From: Acidimicrobiaceae bacterium
Lineage (GTDB): Bacteria; Actinomycetota; Acidimicrobiia; Acidimicrobiales; Palsa-688
DNA: 5,371 nucleotides
Direction: 5' to 3'
Assembly: GCA_030838025.1 (NCBI GenBank)
Contig: JAUTXM010000124.1
Coordinates: 1 to 5,371, forward strand
Shown here: positions 1 to 5,371 of the stretch, one piece after another
Layout of the letters: each line of letters begins with the position of its first letter
Numbering within the stretch: position 1 is the stretch's first letter
Notes under the pieces: model-generated
Databases searched by the model: none
Seen by the model: the letters and a program-made list of their open reading frames with translations, nothing else
Told to the model about the DNA's origin: nothing
Made by a program: the position numbers and the translations under genes

Positions 1-1
1 T

Positions 2-1270
2 CTCCTGAGGCCGGCGCACGGCCCTACTGCGGGCGGCCTCGGTTCCCGCGGTGTGCAAACCCGAGGAGCGCCTGCGGCTCGAGCCTGGGCTGCTCTCCCA
101 CACGCTCTGCTTGGCCACGTTGCAACAGATGCCGAGGGCGCCCATGGCGATGATCAACGAGGACCCGCCGAAGGAGACGAACGGGAGGGGAACTCCTGTC
201 ACGGGGACCAGTCCCACCACCGCCCCGATGTTGATGACCGCCTGGCCGACCAGCCAGGCGGTGATTCCCGCCGCCAGGACGCCTCCGAAGCAGTCGGGTG
301 CCCGGCACGCCACCCGGATCCCCACGACGGCCAGGGCCACGAACAGCCCGACGATCAGGAGGCTCCCGAGCAGCCCGGTCTCTTCGCCGATGATGGCGTA
401 GATGAAGTCGGTGGACTGGTTGGGCAGGTACCCGGTCGCGGCCCGGGTGGCGCCGAGGCCGAGGCCGAAGAGCCTCCCCGATCCCAACGCCACCACGCCT
501 TGAGCCGACTGGTACCCGGTGTTGGCGGCATCGGAGAAGGGATGCCAGAAGGCGGTCATACGCCGCCAGCGATACGGGGCGGCCTTGGCGGCCAACAATG
601 CCGCCGCCCCACCCATCATCATGAGCGTCGCCAGGGGGCGAAGCGGCAGGCCGGCCACGTACAGCGCCGTCACCAGGATGCACGCCAAGATCATGGTCGT
701 CCCCATGTCCGGCTGGGCCATGACGAGCAACGCCATGCCCGCGAACGCCACCAGGACGGGGACCATGCTGTAGCGCCATTCCCGGATGCGGTCGGCCCGG
801 CGGTCGAGGACGTCGGCCGCGAACAGCACGAAGGCCAACTTGGCCAGCTCCGACGGCTGCATCCGCCATGATCCGACGCCCAGCCAGCGGGCCGAACCGC
901 CCCCCGCCACGCTGACGCTGGACATGAGCACCGCCGCCATCAGGCCCATCGTGACGATCACGGCCAGTACGGCGACCCGCCGCCAATGGTGATAGTCGAC
1001 GCGGATGGCGATGATGAACGCCACCGCACCGAAGGACAACCAGAGCGCCTGGCGTTCGAAGTAGTGCCAGGGCGAGCCGTACTGACGCAGGCTCTGCACC
1101 GACGACGCCGACAAAACCATGACGAGCCCGATCAGGCAGAGCACGGTCATCAACGCCATCAGCACCAAGTCGCAGTCCGCCCACCGCCGGCGGCGGTTGG
1201 GATCGGCCACCACTCGATCGACCACCCGGTCGATTTCCGCCAGCCGGTAGGCACCGGTCATGTCCTTCAT
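2..1270 (-). CDS. ftsW: FtsW, septal SEDS peptidoglycan glycosyltransferase (3' end outside window)
   Basis: FtsW is an integral membrane lipid II polymerase of the SEDS family that works with the FtsI transpeptidase at the division septum. The frame starts at ATG 1270 and stays open to the window edge, giving 423 codons with no stop, so the C-terminus is missing. About ten hydrophobic segments can be seen, the first near residues 36-55 and the last near 362-385, after a short basic cytoplasmic N-terminus. Family motifs seen are RWLGVGSWRMQPSELAKLA (128-146), QPDMGT (186-191), TDFIYAIIGEE (287-297) and VPLPFVSFGGSSL (360-372). Asp288 in TDFI aligns with the catalytic Asp of RodA/FtsW. From about 388 the protein becomes a Ser/Arg-rich cytoplasmic tail. 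The start overlaps the murD stop as ATGA, and a GGGAG ribosome binding site lies 6 bases upstream (1281-1277). The septal FtsW rather than elongation RodA assignment rests mainly on the dcw context. Confidence 0.95.
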   Translation of the reverse strand, partial: MKDMTGAYRLAEIDRVVDRVVADPNRRRRWADCDLVLMALMTVLCLIGLVMVLSASSVQSLRQYGSPWHYFERQALWLSFGAVAFIIAIRVDYHHWRRVAVLAVIVTMGLMAAVLMSSVSVAGGGSARWLGVGSWRMQPSELAKLAFVLFAADVLDRRADRIREWRYSMVPVLVAFAGMALLVMAQPDMGTTMILACILVTALYVAGLPLRPLATLMMMGGAAALLAAKAAPYRWRRMTAFWHPFSDAANTGYQSAQGVVALGSGRLFGLGLGATRAATGYLPNQSTDFIYAIIGEETGLLGSLLIVGLFVALAVVGIRVACRAPDCFGGVLAAGITAWLVGQAVINIGAVVGLVPVTGVPLPFVSFGGSSLIIAMGALGICCNVAKQSVWESSPGSSRRRSSGLHTAGTEAARSRAVRRPQE

Positions 1271-2748
1271 GTGGAACTCCCGTCGTCACTCACTGAATCT
1301 CCGCCAACTGCGTCCTTGCCGGTCACGACCCGCACCAAGGCGGTGAACTCCTCGCCCCGCTCGGCATACGACCGGTACCAGTCGAACGAGGCACAGCCCG
1401 GTGACAGCAGGACGACGTCACCGGGGTCCGCCATCTCCGCCGCGGTCGCCACCGCGGCCGCCATGCTGGCGGCCCGGACCACCGGGACACGCCCGGAAAA
1501 CGCCGCCTCGACTTCCTTTGCCGCGTCGCCGATGGCGACTACGGCCCGCACGGGCGGCGCCGCCGTCGCCAACACGCGCAAGTCCAACCCCTTGTTGCGC
1601 CCGCCTGCGATCAGAACCACGGACTCGAACCCCGCGACTGCTGCCAGCACCGACGCCGGCGTGGTCGACTTCGAATCGTCGTACCAACGGATGTCGCCTT
1701 GCTGACCCACCAGTTCGACCCGGTGGGGCAGGCCGCTGAACTGCCGCAGCGCCGAGCGGCAGCCCTCGACCACGGCGCCTGCGGCCAGGGCGGTGGCCGC
1801 CGCGGCCAGGGCATTGGCCACGTCGAGGGGCAGGGACCGAGGCAGTTCGGCGATCGAGAGCAACTCGAGATCTCCCGGGCCGGCCAGCATCCCGTCCGCT
1901 GCGAGGTGGAAGTCGGCGTTGCTCGCTGCTGCGGCCGAGAAGGTGAGCCGCGCCACTCCGTCCGCCAAGCCCAGGTCAGGGTCGGCTACTGCCTCCATTA
2001 CGGCCGGGTCGTCGGCGTTGACCACCGCCACGTCCCCCGAGCGCTGAGCCGCCCAGACGCGCGCCTTGGCGGCGGCGTAGTGCGCCATGGTGGGATGCCA
2101 GTCGAGGTGGTCCTCGGCCAGGTTGAGCCAGCAGCTGACCGCGGGATGAAAACGGTCCGTGTATTGCAGTTGGAACGAAGACACCTCGGTGACCAGCACG
2201 TCGGCGTCGAGCCCGGCCGCGTCGACAAAGGGCAGGCCGATGTTGCCCGCTGCCACGGCGACCAATCCGGACTCGACCAGCATGGAGGCCACCAGGCTGG
2301 TCACGGTCGTCTTGCCATTGGTCCCGGTCACCGCGACCAGGGTCGGCCGCCTGCCGCCGTCTCCTTGGATCGCCCGCCCTTCCAGCCGCTGCCAGCCAAG
2401 CTCCAGTTCCGAATGGACGGGAACCCCGGCGTCGGCCGCCAGTTGGTACACCCGGTGGCGGACCGGGATGCCGGGGCTGGGCACGACCAAGCGGCTCCCC
2501 TTGAGCACCCGGCGCAACTGGTCGTCATCGGGTCGCCCGACGAAGTCGGCACCGATCGCGGCCGCCTGCTGGCGCCGTTCGTCGGTGGGATCGTCCTCCA
2601 CGACGATCACGTGCTGACCACCTCGGCGCAGGTAGCGGGCGACTGCCAGGCCCGTTACCCGAAAGCCGACCACGACCACCGCGCCGGCCCCGGCCCCTGT
2701 CCCGGCCCGGGCCCCGGCTCCGACTGTCCCCTCCTCGGGCCGACTCAT
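1267..2748 (-). CDS. murD: UDP-N-acetylmuramoyl-L-alanine--D-glutamate ligase (MurD)
   Basis: MurD is a cytoplasmic ATP-dependent ligase that adds D-glutamate to UDP-MurNAc-L-Ala. The product is 493 residues, slightly longer than the usual ~440-480. Domain 1 is a Rossmann-like fold from VVVVGFRVTGLAVARYL (24-40). Domain 2 carries the ATP loop TGTNGKTT (141-148, Lys146), TEVSSFQL (187-194, Glu188), NLAEDHLDWH (209-218, His214) and the AAAKARVW Lys228 expected to be carbamylated. Domain 3 begins near LPHRVELV (Arg343), then DDSKSTTP (357-364) and LLSPGCASFDWY (447-458). The usual HNxxN motif reads LDVAN (308-312), so one normally conserved Asn is Asp. An Ala/Gly-rich stretch (10-23) precedes the first strand. 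The ATG overlaps the mraY stop as ATGA, with a run of six G at 2759-2754 serving as a plausible ribosome binding site. The same frame is open far upstream inside mraY, but that extension has no MurD homology and starts in another gene's coding sequence, so ATG 2748 is preferred. Confidence 0.96.
   Translation of the reverse strand: MSRPEEGTVGAGARAGTGAGAGAVVVVGFRVTGLAVARYLRRGGQHVIVVEDDPTDERRQQAAAIGADFVGRPDDDQLRRVLKGSRLVVPSPGIPVRHRVYQLAADAGVPVHSELELGWQRLEGRAIQGDGGRRPTLVAVTGTNGKTTVTSLVASMLVESGLVAVAAGNIGLPFVDAAGLDADVLVTEVSSFQLQYTDRFHPAVSCWLNLAEDHLDWHPTMAHYAAAKARVWAAQRSGDVAVVNADDPAVMEAVADPDLGLADGVARLTFSAAAASNADFHLAADGMLAGPGDLELLSIAELPRSLPLDVANALAAAATALAAGAVVEGCRSALRQFSGLPHRVELVGQQGDIRWYDDSKSTTPASVLAAVAGFESVVLIAGGRNKGLDLRVLATAAPPVRAVVAIGDAAKEVEAAFSGRVPVVRAASMAAAVATAAEMADPGDVVLLSPGCASFDWYRSYAERGEEFTALVRVVTGKDAVGGDSVSDDGSST
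1277..1281 (-). promoter_or_regulatory. Ribosome binding site of ftsW
   Basis: GGGAG lies 6 bases before ATG 1270, inside the last codons of murD. It is the clearest Shine-Dalgarno sequence of the four starts in the window and decides the ftsW start in favour of the ATGA overlap with murD, rather than the ATG three codons further in (1261). Confidence 0.6.
2680..2724 (-). repeat. GC-rich simple repeat coding for Ala/Gly near the murD N-terminus
   Basis: Codons 9-23 of murD alternate GCC and GGG types and encode a low-complexity Ala/Gly stretch (with one Arg and one Thr) just before the first strand of the UDP-binding domain. The coding strand has five runs of three or four G (2715-2712, 2708-2706, 2703-2701, 2697-2694, 2691-2688) separated by loops of two or three bases. 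The stretch probably arose by slippage or expansion. It is outside the conserved MurD core. Confidence 0.6.
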
Positions 2749-3773
2749 CCGGTCCCCCCGTGGGCAATGAAGTCGGTATAGAACAGGCCCAGCGCCACCG
2801 CCGTGCACATCCCCGCCAGGATCCAGAACCGGACGATCACGGTCGTCTCGGGCCATCCCAGCAGTTCGAAGTGGTGATGGATGGGCGCCATGCGAAAGGC
2901 CCGCCGGTGCAGCACCCGGAACGTGAACACCTGGATCATCACCGACAGGGTCTCGATGACGAACAGACCCCCGATGATCGGCAACAACAGGTCCACGTTC
3001 TGCAGCAGGGCCAGGGCCGCAAGGGCGGCGCCGATCCCGAGCGATCCGGTATCGCCCATGAAGATGTCGGCCGGGGCGGCGTTCCACCAGAGGAACCCGG
3101 CGCATGCTCCGAGCAGCGCCGCCGCGATCACTGCCTCGTCCAGCGACGCGGGGTTGTGGTACAGGTTGAGGTGCTTGAACTGGTAGAAGCCGATCACCGT
3201 GAAGGCGGCAAAGCCGAACACCGATGAGCCCGCCGCCAGCCCATCCAGTCCGTCGGTCAGGTTGACGGCATTGGTGCAGCCGACCAGGACCAGCACCGCG
3301 AACACCATCCAGCCGACCCGACCGAGGCTCAGCTGGAGGGGCTTGGCGCTGGTGAACGACAGGTGGGTGTCGACCCGCTGCCAGTACACGCACGCCGCCG
3401 CGAACGCCACGCCGATGAGCAACTGACCGGCGATCTTGGCCCGCTTGTTGAGCCCCAGGCTGCGCTGCCGGCTCACCTTGATCCAGTCGTCGGCGAAGCC
3501 GATCAGCGCCGCCCCGCCGATCGCGAGCATGGCCAACAGGCCTCGCTCGGTGAACACCGTCTTGACGTGGGCCGCCAGGTAGCCGGCCAGGGCGGCCGCC
3601 ATGATCGCCAGCCCGCCCATCGTCGGCGTCCCTGCCTTGGTGAAGTGGCCCTTGGGCCCGTCCTCGCGGATCTGCTGGCCGATTCCGTGGGCCCGCAGCC
3701 ACCTGATGAGCAACGGCGTCGACAGTATGGATACCAGCAGGGCCGTGCCCGCGGCGATGAGGACGGCGGTCAC
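2745..3773 (-). CDS. mraY: Phospho-N-acetylmuramoyl-pentapeptide-transferase (MraY)
   Basis: MraY is an integral membrane enzyme that transfers phospho-MurNAc-pentapeptide from its UDP carrier to undecaprenyl phosphate, forming lipid I at the inner face of the membrane. With the GTG start at 3773 it has 342 residues, within the family range of about 320-370. Motifs seen in order are IREDGPKGHFTKAGTPTMGG (35-54), GFADDWIKV (92-100, Asp95/Asp96), NAVNLTDGLDGLA (168-180), FMGDTGSL (238-245, Asp241) and APIHHHFE (296-303). These include the catalytic and Mg-binding Asp residues and the His triad of the family. About ten hydrophobic helices fit the known topology. An ATG in frame at 3842 would add 23 polar residues and overlap murE by 65 bases. 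GTG 3773 places the first helix directly at the N-terminus and follows the murE stop by 4 bases, so it is chosen. Its ribosome binding site is weak: GGTGAGG sits very close at 3782-3776 and GGGGGA lies further off at 3791-3786, which suggests coupling to murE translation. Confidence 0.96.
   Translation of the reverse strand: MTAVLIAAGTALLVSILSTPLLIRWLRAHGIGQQIREDGPKGHFTKAGTPTMGGLAIMAAALAGYLAAHVKTVFTERGLLAMLAIGGAALIGFADDWIKVSRQRSLGLNKRAKIAGQLLIGVAFAAACVYWQRVDTHLSFTSAKPLQLSLGRVGWMVFAVLVLVGCTNAVNLTDGLDGLAAGSSVFGFAAFTVIGFYQFKHLNLYHNPASLDEAVIAAALLGACAGFLWWNAAPADIFMGDTGSLGIGAALAALALLQNVDLLLPIIGGLFVIETLSVMIQVFTFRVLHRRAFRMAPIHHHFELLGWPETTVIVRFWILAGMCTAVALGLFYTDFIAHGGTG
2753..2759 (-). promoter_or_regulatory. 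Ribosome binding site of murD
   Basis: A GGGGGGA stretch ends 4 bases before ATG 2748, within the last codons of mraY (His-Gly-Gly-Thr-Gly-stop). Together with the ATGA overlap it supports this start and translational coupling to mraY. Confidence 0.5.
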
Positions 3774-3777
3774 GACC

Positions 3778-5262
3778 TCACCACGTCCCCCGGTCGCGGC
3801 CGATTCGGGCCAGGGCGCGCTGCGCGACGTCGGCGTCGTCAAACGCGATGACCCTCCCGGCCGCCTCCTGAACGATCTCGTGGCCCTTGCCGGCGATCAC
3901 GACGACGTCGTGCTCCTCGGCTGACTCCAGGGCCAGACCGATGGCTGCCGCCCGATTCGCCTCAATCTCTAGTTTAGCTTTACCGTTACCCTCCTGGGCG
4001 CCGGCGGCGATCTGGGCGATGATCGCCCAGGGGTCCTCGCTCCGGGGATTGTCCGAGGTCAGGATGGCGACATCGGCCTGTTGCATCGCCACCGAGCCCA
4101 TCACGGGCCGCTTGGCTTGATCCCGATCCCCGCCCGCACCGAAGACGACGATGACCCGGCCTCGCCCCGAATGACTCCGACCGGCGCCGCCGTCGGCCAG
4201 CTCGCGGGCTGCCAAAAGCGCCGCTTGGAGGCCGTCGGGCGTGTGGGCGTAGTCGACCAGCACCATGAAGGGCTGCCCGGCCCGCACCGGCTCGAAACGG
4301 CCCCGGACCGCCTCGACCTGCTCCAACCCGGCAACGATGGCATTGCGGTCGATATCGAGGGCCGCGGCTGCGGTCGCAGCGGCCACGGCGTTGCGCACGT
4401 TGAAGCGCCCCCCCAGGCGCAACCGAACCTCGACGCCCCGCCAACGGAATCGACTGCCCTCGGGGCGCACCGTCAGATCGTCGAGGTCGAGCAGGGAAAA
4501 GGGGATGACCGCCAGGTTGTCGGAGGCGCCGCCTGGTTGCGTGCGCAGCCGGTTCAGCAATCGCTGCCCCCAGGGATCGTCGGCATTCACCACGGCAACG
4601 GCGGCGCGACCCGGCTCGAACAACCGGGCCTTGGCTTCGAAGTAGTCGTCCATGGTGGCGTGGTAGTCGAGATGGTCCTGGGAGAGGTTGGTGAAGATTG
4701 CGGCAGCGAACCAGATGGCGTCCACTCGATGCTGGACCAGGGCGTGGGACGAGATTTCCATGGCGACCGCGACCCGGCCCTCGGAGCGGAAAGCGGCCAG
4801 CGTGGCCTGCAACTCTGGCGCCTCCGGTGTCGTCCGAGCGCCCGAGAGCGTCCCGATCGTGGCGGCCGGGAGGCCCCCTGCGGTGAAGATGGCCTCGAGC
4901 AACGCGGTCGTCGTGGTCTTCCCATTGGTGCCGGTCACGCCGACCACCGTCAACGACCGAGATGGGTGGCCGTAGAGGGCCGCCGCCAGGGGGCCCACCG
5001 CAGAACGCACCGCTGCGACGACAACCTGCGGTACCGGCAGCTCAAGCGGACGCTGGCAGACGAGCGCGGTCGCGCCCGCTTGCACGGCGGCGGGAGCGAA
5101 GTCGTGGCCGTCGAAGCGCTGCCCCGGTATGCAGCAGTACAGCGCCCCCGGTACCACGGCCCTCGAGTCAAGGGTGATGCTCGTGACTTCGGCGGCCTCC
5201 GCATCGCCCAGGACCTGGCGCGGCGTTAGCTCCGCAGCTGCAAGCAGGGCTGCGAGGCGCAC
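3778..5262 (-). CDS. murE: UDP-N-acetylmuramoyl-L-alanyl-D-glutamate--2,6-diaminopimelate ligase (MurE)
   Basis: MurE is a cytoplasmic ATP-dependent ligase that adds the third stem-peptide residue. The protein has 494 residues, normal for the family. Domain 1 shows ITLDSRAVVPGALYCCIPG (29-47) and DGHDFAPAAVQAGATALV (51-68). Domain 2 has the ATP loop GTNGKTTT (111-118, Lys115), TTPEAPELQ (144-152) for substrate binding, EISSHAL (169-175), NLSQDHLDYH (192-201) and FEAKARLF with Lys211 as the expected carbamylated lysine, then RFNVRNAVAA (286-295). Domain 3 has GRFEPV (321-326), VDYAHTPDGL (336-345), VFGAGGDRD (373-381), the DNPR box (404-407) and AGKGHE (457-462). DNPR is the known marker for meso-diaminopimelate rather than lysine specificity. 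The start is GTG 5262; no ATG, GTG or TTG lies further upstream in this frame within the window, and only a weak GGGA is near. Residues 425-434 are encoded by an unusual AT-rich patch. Confidence 0.96.
   Translation of the reverse strand: MRLAALLAAAELTPRQVLGDAEAAEVTSITLDSRAVVPGALYCCIPGQRFDGHDFAPAAVQAGATALVCQRPLELPVPQVVVAAVRSAVGPLAAALYGHPSRSLTVVGVTGTNGKTTTTALLEAIFTAGGLPAATIGTLSGARTTPEAPELQATLAAFRSEGRVAVAMEISSHALVQHRVDAIWFAAAIFTNLSQDHLDYHATMDDYFEAKARLFEPGRAAVAVVNADDPWGQRLLNRLRTQPGGASDNLAVIPFSLLDLDDLTVRPEGSRFRWRGVEVRLRLGGRFNVRNAVAAATAAAALDIDRNAIVAGLEQVEAVRGRFEPVRAGQPFMVLVDYAHTPDGLQAALLAARELADGGAGRSHSGRGRVIVVFGAGGDRDQAKRPVMGSVAMQQADVAILTSDNPRSEDPWAIIAQIAAGAQEGNGKAKLEIEANRAAAIGLALESAEEHDVVVIAGKGHEIVQEAAGRVIAFDDADVAQRALARIGRDRGTW
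3967..3990 (-). repeat. Degenerate hexamer repeat in an AT-rich patch inside murE
   Basis: Reading the minus strand, three consecutive hexamers GGTAAC, GGTAAA and GCTAAA are followed by CTAGAG. They are in frame as codon pairs 425-432 of murE (Gly-Asn, Gly-Lys, Ala-Lys, Leu-Glu). The block 3961-3990 has 12 G/C of 30 bases, far below its surroundings, and uses AAA, CTA and ATT codons that are scarce elsewhere in the gene. It falls in the variable linker after the DNPR box, where length changes should be tolerated. Confidence 0.5.
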
Positions 5263-5272
5263 GTGTCCCGAC

Positions 5273-5371
5273 TCAGGGTCTCGCCGGCAGCGACGTCGTC
5301 GTCGCTGCGCCGCCGCGCCGGGGGATGGTGGCTGCCTGAACCGGCGCCTGCGTCGTGGACGCCGTCGGCGG
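5273..5371 (-). CDS. ftsI: Probable C-terminal tail of FtsI-type penicillin-binding protein (5' end outside window)
   Basis: A minus-strand frame enters at the right edge and reads 32 codons to a TGA at 5275-5273, ten bases before the murE start. The peptide is rich in Thr, Ala and Pro (PPTASTTQAPVQAATIPRRG, then GAATTTSLPARP). That would suit the extracytoplasmic end of a class B penicillin-binding protein, and ftsI is the usual gene directly upstream of murE. There is no catalytic motif in this short piece, so the identity rests on position. Another frame is also open here and would end at 5226, overlapping murE by 37 bases. The frame given is preferred because its junction matches the tight spacing elsewhere in the cluster. 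Confidence 0.45.
   Translation of the reverse strand, partial: PPTASTTQAPVQAATIPRRGGAATTTSLPARP

Noticed and set aside
53..871. Plus-strand open frame of 272 codons opposite ftsW
   Set aside because: It is rich in His, Gln, Arg and Gly with no motif, and lies antisense to well supported coding sequence.
24..1289. A long minus-strand open frame, 421 codons, across ftsW in a different frame
   Set aside because: Its translation is a Gly/Arg/Pro-rich low-complexity sequence with no family motif, while the neighbouring frame encodes clear FtsW motifs throughout. It is a shadow of GC-rich codon bias.
1699..2781. Plus-strand open frame of 360 codons opposite murD
   Set aside because: Antisense shadow of murD; the composition is His/Arg/Gly-rich and no homology is recognisable.
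2749..3702. The N-terminal extension of the murD frame back into mraY, making an 811-residue protein
   Set aside because: The extra 318 residues are an out-of-frame reading of mraY, rich in Arg and Gly with no recognisable domain. The ATG at 2748 has a ribosome binding site and gives a normal MurD length.
4081..5229. Plus-strand open frame of 382 codons opposite murE
   Set aside because: Antisense shadow of murE with low-complexity composition and no recognisable domain.
5263..5371. The murE frame continues open upstream as an Arg-rich sequence to the window edge
   Set aside because: It contains no ATG, GTG or TTG and does not look like MurE domain 1, which already begins properly at GTG 5262.
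5226..5371. Alternative frame for the ftsI tail ending at a TAA at 5228-5226
   Set aside because: It would overlap murE by 37 bases, unlike every other junction here, and has less tail-like composition. It cannot be fully excluded without the upstream sequence.

Overview
This window is a contiguous piece of a dcw (division and cell wall) cluster, read entirely from the minus strand. Transcription runs from high to low coordinates. In that order it holds a probable 3' tail of ftsI (penicillin-binding protein), complete murE, complete mraY, complete murD, and ftsW, which is still open at the left edge. There is no gene-free stretch longer than 10 bases and no sign of a terminator, tRNA, CRISPR array or mobile element. 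The only promoter-like sequence, inside murE, is too weak to annotate.

Layout: the ftsI tail (about 5371-5273) is followed after 10 bases by murE (GTG start at 5262, stop at 3778). mraY starts 4 bases after murE (GTG at 3773, stop at 2745). murD begins inside the mraY stop (ATGA overlap, 2748-1267). ftsW begins inside the murD stop (second ATGA overlap, 1270 to beyond base 1). This tight packing implies one polycistronic message with translational coupling.

The gene products are successive steps of peptidoglycan precursor synthesis plus the septal polymerase pair. MurD adds D-Glu to UDP-MurNAc-L-Ala. MurE adds the third residue, and its DNPR motif predicts meso-diaminopimelate. MraY moves the finished phospho-MurNAc-pentapeptide onto undecaprenyl phosphate. 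FtsW polymerises the resulting lipid II at the division site and FtsI crosslinks it. murF, which adds D-Ala-D-Ala, normally sits between murE and mraY in proteobacterial and most actinobacterial clusters. It is not here, so the local order (murE-mraY-murD-ftsW) resembles that of Bacillus.

The organism is probably a high-GC bacterium with DAP-type wall. The strongly GC-rich third codon positions, the GTG starts and the general look of the Mur and FtsW proteins suggest an actinobacterium, possibly of the Acidimicrobiia, but that placement is an impression and not a demonstration. I found no new biological system; the window is core housekeeping. The points worth a second look are the missing murF, a short AT-rich hexamer-repeat patch in murE, a G-run-rich Ala/Gly expansion at the start of murD, and a changed residue at a normally invariant Asn of MurD.
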